This document shows positions 45,901 to 58,240 of a stretch of DNA of 64,000 bases, one piece after another (position 1 is the stretch's first letter; each line of letters starts with the position of its first letter). The DNA comes from Rhea pennata (Eukaryota > Chordata > Aves > Rheiformes > Rheidae). The notes under the pieces were generated by a model, which saw nothing but the letters and a program-made list of their open reading frames with translations, was not told the origin of the DNA and made no database searches. The DNA is taken from assembly GCF_028389875.1 (NCBI RefSeq), contig NC_084674.1, forward strand, positions 12,991,501 through 13,055,500, in the 5' to 3' direction. A program made the position numbers and the translations under genes.

Positions 45901-46369
45901 ATTCAAAGAAATCAGTCCAACAATGCCATCAGCTGTGAATGAGAACACAGCTGGCACCAGCTCTAACTCTCTTCCCAACTGTGGATCTGTGGCATTGATG
46001 CTGGACTCTACTTTTAAAAAACTAGGTAATCAGCTCTTATGCATCAGCAATGGCATCATTATAATCAAGGAACTGCTGGTGTAGCTACATTAAGAGCAGA
46101 ATTGCATGGAGTGATCTGGTCAAGACACTGCTTTTCCCTCCTGCTCTGACTAGGTTCACCCCCATTTGCACTAACCCATGTTTAGAGGGCCTTGCTAAAG
46201 CCAGCTGCAGAAAGACAGCTAAATAATTTGTAACTGCGTGTGATCCCACCATCCAACCAACTAGAGCTGGATTTGAGCTCAGTCCTACTCCTTGTGCACT
46301 GATTTTCCCATAGGAGAGAAGCTGCTGTTCCTTTTAAGTGAACCAGAAAGGGGGACTTCACATAACAGT
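42931..46369. other. Non-coding DNA, no gene recognised
   Basis: About 3.4 kb. Contains a C9 run near 44,427-44,435 and a long purine tract (listed separately). No gene, RNA or interspersed repeat recognised. Confidence 0.6.
44980..45028 (+). repeat. Poly(A) then GA/GAAA purine tract
   Basis: Seventeen A at 44,980-44,996 followed by GA and GAAA repeats to about 45,028. The preceding 30 bases are also nearly all purine, so the whole tract could form triplex DNA. Confidence 0.85.
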
Positions 46370-46990
46370 GACGTTACCACACTTGGCAATATCTATCAAA
46401 AAATGAGGGATGTCGTTTAGGTTATCTTTCCACAGCACGTTATATGCACTACCTAATACTTGCCAGGTCAGCATGTTAAGCCTACACTCACTGCGCCTCT
46501 CCAAAGACAGCCCCTTCTCTAACAACAAACTGGAAAAGCTTCAAAGGATTTGAGAATAGAGAGAAAATTGTTTGACAAATTATTTAGACAAAGCTTATCC
46601 AGAAATCTGACAAATGAACCATCAATATAACTTGACTGATTCTAATTTCCGAGGTAATTTTTCCCATCATTAGTGGCTTAGAAGTTTCGCACTGAGCAAC
46701 ATATTTCAAAATCTCCAATAGCACTCACACAAATTGTAATGAGCAAAGCAGCAACAACTCGCAATCAATTTTGCAATAAAGTAATTTGCTGCATTCACAC
46801 TGTAACACTTCAGTTAAGTGTCAAGGAATGCTGTATTTTGTGATAAAACCACTGATGTGGCCACTCTGTGATTAACCCTGATGGAAGAGGTTATAACTCT
46901 TTTTATAATAATTTAAAAATCATAGTTACACAATTTCATGTTCAAAATCTTAACTCTTTTTTAAAAAAAAAACTTCTTTGAGGGGAAAAG
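46370..46990. other. Candidate conserved non-coding element, large
   Basis: The longest quiet AT-rich block, about 600 bases, with few low-complexity tracts apart from a short A run at its end. It includes TTTGACAAATTATTTAGAC, GCAATCAATTTTGC, GCAATAAAGTAATTTGC and TTTATAATAATTTAAAA. Symmetric TTTGC/GCAAA words recur near 46,765-46,790. Typical appearance of an ultraconserved-type regulatory element. Alignment is required to establish this. Confidence 0.4.
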
Positions 46991-49900
46991 ACAAATAGTC
47001 AGCACTTAACTTCAATCAATTTTTTCCAGTCTAACCTCTCTACACGCCAGGACACATCAAGCTGGAGACTCACAAACATTCCTTGTGTAAAAACATCAGG
47101 TTCCATCTCACTTTGGACAACTAAACTTTGTCAAAGTCTCTTGTGCTGTAAGCACCGAACCCAAAGCTGACGGTCTGCCAGATAGGCTAGACACCAATTT
47201 CCTGCTGCGCAGCTCACGCCAGGGGAAGTTTTATGGACAAAGGATGCAAGTAATGATACCATCAGTCAGCCCAGTCTGCTCCCAATCATGGCCTGATACA
47301 ATGCAATTTGTACACAGTTGCATCCCTGACCAATCTGTGCTGGCCAGAGTGACTAATTCCTCCTTCCCTCCCTTCATAAAGGGCACATACTGCTCATGAA
47401 GTTATAGTGTTGGCATTTCTTGGGACCTGAGGCACTCTCCATGCACAACCAACTACACAGAGGGATGCCTTTCCCAGCTGTTTCAGATGTTTCTGCTCAG
47501 ATGCCAATCCAGCTCTCACAACATTTGCCAAACCTGTGTAAACCATTACCATCCTGGCTGGTAAAGCCAGTTCTTGAAAACTGAAACCCTCTAACATTGG
47601 TAAGGTGCAGTTTACAAAGAAAACAAAAACCACGTACAGTATCTATTTAGCTAGGATCCTGTGCTCCCATGGATCTTTTGCAGAACACACTGTGCAGTGC
47701 AGGCACAGCTGTTAACAGCTAACAACACTGGAGGCCAGAGCCACAGATCTATACCTCAGCTGCTGCAGAAGTTCTCACGGCCACAGTGCACAGCACAGCG
47801 GAAGCTCTGCAGGCCTCGTGGTCTGTCGTCACGTCATATATCTGTATGCTCATTACCATACACAGAGTTGTTTTCAGTTTCTAGGCCACCAGTTTACAAA
47901 CCTGCACTATCTACTTAAAAGCCTAGTTGCATCTATTTCAAGACTTGCATGCTGTTCAATACTGTGCAAGGACCCCACCACTCTTAAGACTAAAACCACT
48001 CTTGGTTAAGCCAGCTATTTACACAAGTGCTTCAACTTACGTTGCAACCACGCAGATACAGATTAGTTACCTGTTGGTTCCCTTCCAATCTGGAGTCCTC
48101 CCTGCAAGGTTCTATCAGGCTATGACACTTACCTTGAGCAGAAACAGCCAGGAAAGGAAAGGAGAAGCCTTAACTCTACAACATGCCCTTATCATTGTGT
48201 ATGCACCTGACAAAACGCATATGCAACAAGTCCAAGCAGCCTGCAACAACAAGCTCTTCCCATATGATGGGATTCTGCCAATTAATTGAGCTGAAGTTCA
48301 ACCTAAAGTTCAGTGACCCATCACAAAATACCTGGCTCACATTTGGTCCTTGCTGTCCTCTCAGCAGAAGAACTCAGGGCAGCCTTGGAGAGTGCACTAC
48401 ACACACGCTAACGTAAAGGGCAGTGCCCTTCCTCTTGCACACGGAGGGGAAATGACTTTAATGCCACTGCCAATATAATGACAGGTAGACACAGGTTCCA
48501 AGTCGTTAGGAGCTCCAGTCTAGCTCCTCTACATACAAAAATTGTGTCCATACAAAGGGGTTCAAGATAATTCCCCACAGCTGCAGTTCCAGTAAAAACA
48601 GGAATGGTAATCTGTGCAGTCTCAACAGCAAATCCAACTGGAGGCCACTGAGCTATCTCCTCCACGCCTCTCCTGGCATGCAAGAACCTGAGCCACTAAT
48701 CCATGATCTTCCCCCAGTGCGAGATCCTGCTTGTGAGCTAACAGCAGCTAAAACTGGTCAGTTGCTCACGGATGTAGCCATCGCTTCACAGCAGCTGCAA
48801 GGGAGTTGGCAGCTTTCCAGTTCTGGTTCCAGTTGGTGAGGAGAAAGGGCTGAGCTCTGCAAGCAGATCTGCTCCACGCATTTCTCTCCTGCTGAGAACA
48901 GAGTTTAGCCAAAGCCCAAAACAGCCCTTCTCCCATAAAGGAGAGCCAAGGATTTGGTGTCAGCCCCAGGGCAGCAAGTCTCAACAACAAGGTCTTCTAA
49001 CGCTCTTTTTCGTCCCACTCCTCCTTTATCATTTCACGTCTGCCCATAAGAGCTCATGGACCAGCCAAGCAAGTCCACGGCCACCTCCTCTCCTTCCACG
49101 AAGGCTGGAGAGCTCTTTGCCTCACCTAAGGCTCACAGCTCACGGAGGCATCTTCCTCCTTGAAAACCCAGACCTTGAAGAACATTACTACTGCTGTTTG
49201 CCACAGATGCAGTTTGCCAAGCAAGACATGTTTGTTTAAACAGCTTTTAGCCTCCCAGAGGTAAACCCTGCAAGTTTCCCCCAGCAGATAGTACCTTACC
49301 CTTGTTCTAATAGTCCCTTCAGCAGTTACACCTTGGCACTCACACATACGGGCAACGTGTAGCTATGAAAAAATCAGAAAGTAGATCTGTGTGATAAATG
49401 ACTTGCTAGATTCAGAGTGTCAGTGACAAAGTAGAAATTAATCTCCATAGTTCCTACCTCTCTGCCTTGTGCAGAGAACTATTTTTCCCCCAACAAGACA
49501 GAATAGTTGTCTGTACAGAGTAGACTTCAGTAACATGACGGCACAACTTTTTCACCTCTGTTAGTCTGCAGAAAGGCATCAATAAAATAGAAAAAATCCT
49601 GACCACTCCTAAGATGGGTGTTCAAGGCCTTTCCACTGGATATTTGTTGTGGGCTTATTAGCACCCCCGACCATTGCAAGGGACGTTTAAGTCACTTTGG
49701 TTTGATGTATGCTGTAGGTATTTTTTGGTTATGTGCAATTTGTTCCGTTACATTCAGGGTATTGGCTATTTTGTGGAGCAGCTGTGCTGACTAATGGATC
49801 GCAGCACTTCTGTGCCATATAGTTATTGCAGTGAAAAGCCTCTCTGTCTCTCTCATCCTTCAGGAGTCCAAGAGTTGCTGTCCTTGGGTTTGGAATAAGA

Positions 49901-50339
49901 AGGGGCAGGAGTATGCCTGGCAGCAGCAAAAAACATTAATTCAAAAAGCTATGAAGAGAGTTTTGTTTTCCCTCTTCTCTGTACTGGTGTTAATAGTTTT
50001 GCAAAGCAGAGAAGTTCACCCAGTGACTTCTTGGCTACTTCCCCAGATGGTGTCTTCAGAGCTGGCATGACAGCAGAAAAGATGCCTTTCAAAAAATTTG
50101 CAAGATGCATTGTCAGAACACCCCAGAAAGCACTTTCACATGGAAGTCCCCCTGCTCTATGTACCCCACAAGCAAATTGTGTGTGTGGGGGGGGGACACA
50201 ACAATTTTTGAGCTTCCTTTCCCCCCTGCCTCCACATTCTCTTTTGACTCATATGAGCTGGCACACTGTTTGCTTTACTCTGCCTTGATACCTCCCATTG
50301 CTCTGCGTTACCAGAATATGAAGCAATTTACTAGCTAAT
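46991..50339. other. Non-coding DNA, no gene recognised
   Basis: About 3.3 kb of average sequence with a G9 run near 50,188-50,196. Open frames up to 120 codons without domain or splice context. Confidence 0.6.
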
Positions 50340-50545
50340 TTCTAGCTGGTCTGAGCATCACCTGTTTGTTCATGCATTATAACATTGATTTCCTCCAGCC
50401 AATCGTTCTGATCATTGTTCTAGCTCAGACAGAGCCCCCATCATTAGCCTTGCTTTGCAGGAAATGTTTTGCCACTGGCTGAGCAGCTCTGCAGTTATTA
50501 GAGTGCATTAAAAATCATCTCATTTAGGAAGATCCATCTCCCCGC
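50340..50545. other. Candidate conserved non-coding element
   Basis: Repeat-free block with CATGCATTATAACATTG, CCAATCG and ACATTGATTTCC and an E-box-like CACCTG. Assigned on texture and position before a T-rich repeat. Conservation untested. Confidence 0.3.
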
Positions 50546-50596
50546 TGAGCTGGTAGCCCCAGACATCACAGTAGGGAGTGGGGAAGGCAACACCTG

Positions 50597-50633
50597 TTTT
50601 TTTTTTTTTTTATTTTATTTTTATTTTTATTTT
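50597..50633 (+). repeat. Poly(T) with TTTTA repeats
   Basis: Fourteen T at 50,597-50,610, then TATTT/TTTTA pentanucleotide-like repeats to about 50,633. Simple repeat. Confidence 0.85.
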
Positions 50634-53600
50634 GGACATGTCCTAGAAAATACTGAGGCCAGAAGGAACAAACACCATGCTACAAAGGGTCACTACTGAA
50701 AGGATGCCTGTTAATTAATCGGCATTCATACTGAGGATGTTTTTTTGTTCAATCAACATTAATTGCATTTAATCTTGTTCTCACCATTAGCAAAAGCCAC
50801 CAGGCCAGGCTGATGCTGCTGGTTCCTGACACACAGATTCCACTTACATTTGGGAGGCAAGACAGGAGGGGAAAAGTAATGGAAGGAAAGAAAATAACCC
50901 TTCCTCACCCCTTCTGCATCACTGCACAGTTTCATTGGGTCTGTTTCATTATTTAAACAATTTTTGTTTCCCAGTGAAATTACAGAGGAGCTCAAAGGAT
51001 GGAAATCAGACATGGAGCATTTCACTACTAGTTATTCTTGCTCTCCCGGGTACTGGCTCAGAGCTTTGCTAACCTGCATGGCCCTGGCTATCTTGTTTCC
51101 ATAAAGGACTGAAATACAGAAAGGTGCTTATGTGAAGTGAACTCTGCTTTTCAGTTCCAGGCTGTTCCCAACAGCTCTGCCAATGCCCCTCAGCGCAGCC
51201 TGCTACTGCTGTCTGCCACCTTCGATGAGCTCTGCCAAAGTGCTTCTCTCCCACTTGCTACTGACCACAACTCCACCAAAAAGTGCCAAATTATGCTGAA
51301 GTCTGACTGGCAGTGACTTCTTATAGCAAAGCAGTAGTTGCTATTAAACAATCTCCGACCAAATTTTGCCTTGTAACTCAGTGCATGTTTGAAACTCGAA
51401 TTTCCAAGGTAAACACTGGTGCATCCGCCAGCTCTTTGGCTTTGATATCAGGACGGCACCTTTATCTGCACGGCCACCTGTTTGGAAAACCAAAGCTTTC
51501 CTCTTGTGTCAGCAGGAATCAAGCCTTGGGGCACCTGGGCAACTTTTGCAGCCCATAAAGCCCAACGTGGCAGATTTCATGACTACAGTCTCATTGTCTC
51601 TGTAAAGTGTCTTTTCCAAAACAGGATGGAGAACAGTAATAATCTGGACTGGGCATCATCTCTGCCTTTCCCCTGTGGCAGCACACAACACTTGCCTAAA
51701 GCCGGCACTGCAGTTTATCACAGATTTTCTTTATCCCTCAACAAGTGCTAGTCCCATTGCCTCTCGCCGCATAAAGAGACGTATCACAAGTGCTGTGAAG
51801 GACTGGCTGAGTTTTAAGTGGTTTGAAATGGCTCCACTAGACTCGGTCAAGATTGCTTTAAAATCATTTCCCATTAGGACTGTGACCCTCTCTCTTTACA
51901 GCCAACATAATGATTTTACCTCAGGGGAAGATAATTGCATCCTACTATCTCTACACATCAGAAAGTGTAAGCTACAAACACTACTGCACCTTTCCAGAGC
52001 AAGCTAAGAGAAGAGAATTTATAAGAAAAAGGAGATAACACTGGATACACCTCTACACCGCAACCGCAATCACCCCTAGCGTTCTGCAAGCTTGTGCATT
52101 AGGCGCCGGGGGGGATAAAGGGATTCAGAAGGCACACGATGTTTTGAAAGCAGAACAACGACAACTTGTACAAATTCAGCTCCAGTTTTGTAAGGATTAA
52201 AATGAACTTTACCCAACTGTGAATTATCGTTTACAGAGCCAAAAGGAATGGAAAAAACACTGACTGATGCAACAGAATTTCATTCTTTCAAACCCTAAAC
52301 CAAGTACTTCAAAAAATGAGCATAAGCAACAGTAACATTATTGCTGAGGGACATCAGCTTCTGTAGCTGCAGGGGTTTTTAACTGCTAAATTGCCAAGTT
52401 GCCAAGCCTTGCTCAGAGCAGAACTAAACGGTATGGTGTATATGAATGAAGGAGACGTCTCCATACTCTAAAGCCTGCTCTTGCTACTGACCCTGGAGGA
52501 TAACCAGCAGGGAAAATAAAAAAGGAAAAGAGAAAAAATAATAGAAAAAAAAATCTTTTGGCTTCAGAATGCGGTAAGTTGTATAAATGACCTGTTCCCT
52601 CCTATCACAAGGAAGAAAGAGATGCAATAAATACCTGCAAAGCCATTCCAATATTTTGGATTAAATGGATTACAGAAACGGAAAGTACGTGATATAAATG
52701 TTATAAAACAAGAAGCCAGGAAAGTGCAGGAATTTGAATCAAGCTGGCAAATGATTGCTGCAGGCTACTGAGGAAAACTAATACAGAGAGGGGGCAGAGG
52801 AAGGATACCGTAACAACACTGACTGCTGAACACTTGCTCAAGTGAGTAAATTCCGAATGTCATATTTCTGCTTAAATCTACCCCAGTCCTGAAACAAAAA
52901 TAGCAAATCCTACTGTTAAAAAGCAGCGGAAGTACAAAAGTCAGATATGCAGAGCCTCATTTCTGGAAAGATTCCCCTGTGCATCCCTCCAGACTGAAGT
53001 TTGTGACTTCAATTATTCCTGGAACATTGCGTGTATAGGGATTCAACGCAGGGATTACTAGCAGGATCCTTGTTACAAGTGTCACTTCTCAAGCAAATTA
53101 CACTTCACTGGATGTCACTAACACACACAAGAAAACAAATTAGATGGCAGCAAGACAATAAGTCAGATCTGGTGCAAGAAAATCTCCCAGGGTTATCCAG
53201 AAAAATAAAGAAGTTTTGAATATAAACTCCTAGAACATTTCTAATCATGCAGCACATTAAAGCTTTATGTGACCTTGACACAATACACCTCGATACTGGT
53301 GGCTCCACACAAGTCTGAGACCAAGCCTTGTTGAGGCATATCTTGCGAAGCAGTGCCACCAGAATAAGTGGGGAAGAAAAATTTAAAAAGGAAAACAAAA
53401 CAAAACCACAGAGAAACAATCCCAGCTGTGCCCTGAACTCCTAAGGATCACCACAATTCCATCTATTACCTCTGACTTTTCACCTCCAAACACCCATTGA
53501 TGAAAGCAGCAAGGAAGAGAGGACATCATGGTGTTTGGGGGCAGCTCCAGCAGCTCCCCAACCCCAGGACTTGTCCACAAGTTGAACCCAAATTTACATA

Positions 53601-54389
53601 CTGCTTTTCAGAGTTCCAAATCTCATCCTGGAACAGATTATTAACTTGCACTTGTTCTAGCAATCATTTCTTTAACTCTGGGAATTATCATGAGCATGAA
53701 GGCATAGAAATGCCTAGTTCTTACATGCAGATACAGTGCAAAGAGCTGCTGAAAACACTTTACAAACCTCCATCTATGGCAACATCCCTCCAGGACAGGA
53801 CTTCAATATTGGCTGTTAAATTCTCATCGTGGAGATTTCATTTGCCCCTCATGAGTGTTACTAAACCACGCACTTTTTCTAAGAGGTATGGAGAGATAAA
53901 TACTGTCTGGAGGGCATGAGTGGGAGTCCTAGACTTTATTGTCAGATTTCTCCCAACTCACCCAGCAGCTGTAGATAAATCCCTATCTTGGTTTCCCTTT
54001 CTGTATGCAAGAATAATGCTACTTGCCGACCACACAGAGGTGTAATAATTATTCACCAGTAGAAGACACTAAAGAAATGCAAAAATCAGAGTTCTCAATG
54101 GACCCATCCTCCTCTGTACAATTTGCATTTAGGTGTCAGAGGAAACCTAGTGCATTAACTTGTTCATTTCTGCCTTGCTGTAGAAGACTCCTGCACTGAA
54201 TAAAGACAGACTCCAAGGTCAGGGTTAGCATGGCCACATCTCAGGTATGGCTCACTCCTGTCTAGTCCGGCTTCATACACCAAGCACACACACTCACAAA
54301 AAAAAAGAAGAAAAAAAAAAGATAACCTCTACAGGTATCCTTTTTCTATGCCTAATTCTATTTCTGCTCAGTGATACAGTGAAATTCCA
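50634..54389. other. Non-coding DNA, no gene recognised
   Basis: About 3.8 kb of AT-moderate sequence. Short A-rich tracts near 52,516-52,553 and 54,297-54,320. Open frames up to 140 codons without domains. Confidence 0.6.
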
Positions 54390-54565
54390 TGCAGAAGCAT
54401 TATGAGCTTGACTGGCTTTATTTGTTTAACAGTTTACATTTTCATTAAGCTATTGCTATTCGGCAGCCAGTAATTTTATTTGCGCGATAGCCGTATTCAT
54501 CTCGCCCTCATAGGTATGAATGTCGCTCTCCTTTTCTTCTGGCAGAAGAGGCAAAAATCAACAGT
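54390..54565. other. Candidate conserved element or unassigned minus-strand exon
   Basis: A distinct block with CpG-containing words (TTTGCGCGATAGCCG, CATCTCGCCC) unusual for the AT-rich surroundings, which suggests selection against CpG decay. On the minus strand a pyrimidine tract ends in TTCTGCCAG (acceptor-like, last base at 54,539). One of the three following frames then runs 26 codons to a TAG at 54,458-54,456, reading EKESDIHTYEGEMN at its start. This could be a short terminal exon or a conserved non-coding element; neither can be chosen here. Confidence 0.35.
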
Positions 54566-57500
54566 GATGGAGCAGAAGCAGGTCTGCAGATTCACATCTC
54601 TATTTACAGATACGTGTGGGATATAACCACTACTTGCTTTTGCACAGTATCTCCCAAAGACTGTTTGAGATCACAGTAAATAGCCTATAGGTAAATTAAG
54701 AATATTTTTCATTGGGAGACAACTTCAATCGCCCAGGGGCAAAAGCAGAAATTGAAATGTCTTTGAGTAGAATCAGCCCCTTTGACTCAGCACTGCAAGC
54801 CCTTTGCATTGGAAGCTTACAGCTGATTGGGCTTTTACTGTATTTGACTATCAGACTTTTAAGTATTAATAATATGTCTAATTCTTGACAATCTTTAAAT
54901 ATCTTGAAAGATTGGGTCACTGGAGCTGAAAGATCTGACTAAATCAACAAGCAAGAGAAGCCTGCACCAAATCCCAGCTTGACAATCCTCCACCAAGCTC
55001 AGGCAACCAGACAGGAAAATAAGAGGCATTTTGAGATGATAGAAAACCAGGCTAAGACAGCCAAATGACTCCAACACACCTTTTAAATAAAGGCTTTAGA
55101 GGTCTCTCAATAAACAGTAAACATTTCACCCTACAACTCCCCTTGCACAACACTAAGGAGCCAAGAAGCATAGCAGCTCTGCTTGCTGCCTTGGTGTATG
55201 ACTGAGAATCAGTACTCAGGGCAGGAAGGCATTAGGTCTTCCCACTAGTCATGCCACACGAACCTGAATGTTTAAGGCAGGGACAGATTTAAAGGCTGTG
55301 GAGACATTCAGTCATGTAATTAACCCGTGGATGTCCAACCACAGTCACACCCAGGCAGCGGTAGGCAGGGTGCTGCATGCTCAGCCCCAAATGCAGAAGC
55401 CATCAGGGTCAGTACTTCAGCACGACGGATTTGTTCTGAGCAACTGCCTCATTGTGTCCACCATAACCAATGCAACTAAAAAAAACCCAGCAGATCCCCT
55501 ACAACCTTAACCATAGATATGATCAAACAGAGGGAAGAGTTGTGAACACTAGGAGATACAGCTCTATTTCCCAGTTTATGGCTCCTCCTGCTTAAATTCC
55601 AAGTCCTTCTTTCAAGACTAAAATCCTTTATCAAATTGATAACAAGCTCACCATTTCTCTAGCTCCTTCCTGTCTCCTTCCCTCTTTGGAAGGCATCCCA
55701 GTGAAAAATCAGATTCTGGAATAAACCACAAAAGCCTCCTGAACAATTATTTCCTATCTCCTCTACTGCAAATATATAGTCCTGCCTCTGAGTTAGGACA
55801 GAACCCTGCTTCTATCTGTCCAAACGTCACTTTTACAAGCAGGACCAAGGAGGAATGTTTACCTGGAATGTTTTAAAATATAAAAGAGTGGAAAAGAAAG
55901 CAACATTTTATAAATGTGCTGTTTGTTTGTCTTGTTGACACCACTCAAGTGGAGGGTGTTTTGGGTTTTCTTCTTGGTTTTGTTTTGGATGTGACAAATG
56001 ATGCTGGTCCCATCTTGTAATTTCCCTCACTGTACAGTATGTCTGTTCACAACAGATACCAGCACAGCTGCTTAGGTGTCCATTTATCTGCTAGAAAAGT
56101 ATTGTTGATTTGGAACCAACTCATCCTAAAACGGTAGCCCCAGAGGGAGAGAGAGAAAAGGGAGGCAGCGATAGAGACGAGGGAGCTGTCAGCTGGGAAT
56201 ATGGCCATGCTTCTGCTGCACAGGTTCTGGCAAAAAGCAAACATCATATTTAGTTTTAGCTACAGCCTCTCTTCCCCCCTCCAAGACCATTAATTCCAAG
56301 CGTCACTCAACACCTCATTATATCCCTTCCCACAAAGGCCTCATCATTAACATAAATTCTACTTCTTTCTTGCAACCTGGGTGAATAAAGAAAGCCCACA
56401 GCCAAGGCTGACACCCACGGTCTGCACTGGAGCAAAGGAGCTCCCAGCTCCCAAACTGAGCAGCTTGTATTTCCAGATAGATAATGCAGAAGAGACAGAG
56501 CGTGAGAGAAAAGAAAGGGGAGAGAGGAAGAGCAGTACAAAGGGGGGGGGGGTGCAATCAAAGGGTATTTATATTTTGTGTTTACAGAGACTATGCAGAA
56601 AATTGGCAATTCCTGCTTAACCAGGATCAGAACAGAACCAGCTCAAACACTTCATCCTTTTGTAGAGCCCTTCCAAGCAGAATTGCACTCCCTACAAAAT
56701 GGACAATATAAAAAGCTCAAATATCCCTGTATGTGATATACAGGGACCCTATAATCCTGGATCCCAGCAAGTTCCATGTCACACCGCCTGCCACATGCAA
56801 AGCAAGAAAATTGAACAGATTAGAATGCTTCTAGAAAGGAAAACAGCAATCACTAACCGCACCTACCATAGCTGGGAAAGCATGCACTCTCGTTACAAAG
56901 TTTGTTTTGAAGTAATAAAACACGTTGAAATGCTTACCACCATTTCACTCATTCCATCATTAACACTAAAGACCAAGGGCACATCTATCAGACACTGCCT
57001 CAGAAATCCACCAAGTAGCAGATGGCTCAGGAGGGTGTATATTCCAGAGGCTCAGCACCACCACACCTGGACTGCTAGCAATATCCCAGCTAGCCAGGTG
57101 AAAGCTGGTTTTGATATGTCATTGTCATTCTGCAGCAGAGGTATGTCCTGGGAGGATGTTGCTATGGATTGATATTCTGCCTCTGGCTTAGGGAATGCAA
57201 CTTCCACGGGTGCACACAGGTAAGCTAGAATTTTTGAAATTGTTTAGGTAAGAGTTACTTGCACAATAAGTGTTTTAAAAGTCACTTGTCACGTTAAAGG
57301 TTTGTTAAAATCAAAACTAAATTAGTGGTGTAACTATTAAGATTAGGAACTGTCTCTTAAAAAAAAAAGATGTGCATATTTTTCACTTGTAGGGCTTTTT
57401 GAAAATACTGAAACTCCAAGTATAAGACAGGGTATCAGTCCACTGAGCTTCAGTTGTGTATGGTAATTGTTATCACTATATGACTTAAGACTGACACGTA

Positions 57501-57979
57501 TATTCAGAAAGCTCTATATTTATTGCATCACAAAACTTAAGTCCACAGAAAAACTGACACTCCTCAGGCAGTAGGTGATCCTACTGTCTCTCATCCACAA
57601 CCTGTCAACAGCTACAGCCTCACACATGAGCAGTCCTTAGTGGATCTACTCAGCTACCAAAGCTGCCAGCTCTGGCTGACTCTGACCAGAGGCTTTCAAG
57701 CGCAAGGCTCTGAATTATGCAAACCGAGCGTGGCTCCACTGAGACCAGCCGATCTTGGCTTTTCAATCCGCCTGTAAAGAAAACGCACGCGTGCACAAAC
57801 ACATACGCACAACCCAGCCCACCCAGCACGAGCAGCACAGGCAGGTCATTTGATTTGCAGAGAGCTATTCCATTTGTCCCACTCTACTTATTGCAGCGTT
57901 TGAGCAGACAACCTGCTCCCCTTTCATCTGCTCCGCAGTGGCCATCTCTCCAGAGCTGCCCGTCATTTCCTTATCAAGC
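54566..57979. other. Non-coding DNA, no gene recognised
   Basis: About 3.4 kb. Contains a purine-rich tract at 56,484-56,552 ending in a G11 run (56,542-56,552). The 157-codon plus-strand frame at 56699-57172 has mixed composition but no recognisable domain or flanking splice sites. Confidence 0.55.
56484..56552 (+). repeat. Purine-rich tract ending in G11
   Basis: Mostly A and G (AGAGAAAAGAAAGGGGAGAG and similar), ending in eleven G. Low-complexity tract with triplex and G-quadruplex potential. Confidence 0.75.
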
Positions 57980-58240
57980 AGTAAAAATGTAGGATCACTG
58001 GAGACACAGCACAGCCTTGCTGAGATTTCACTCTCTCAGTGGGATGTAAATGCCCCTATAATGTTGGCTTTTTTAATCTCGTGTTATTATTACCCGCGGC
58101 TGCCATTCAGCCTGCAGAGAATAAAGCGCCACGGCTTTCAGGGCCCGCACAAAGCCTCTGTGCCTTTGCCAGCGACTGGACAAACAATAGCCCTGTGTTT
58201 CAGCGGTATTGGAAACCTTTATGTTGTGGGAGCCTGACTG
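57980..58240. other. Candidate conserved non-coding element with retained CpG
   Basis: Repeat-free block with CCCCTATAATG, TTTTTAATCTCGTG, TTATTATTACCCGCGG and AATAAAGCGCCACGG. Retained CpG in AT-rich DNA, a CTATAAT-like word and TAAT cores suggest a constrained element. Unverified. Confidence 0.4.
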
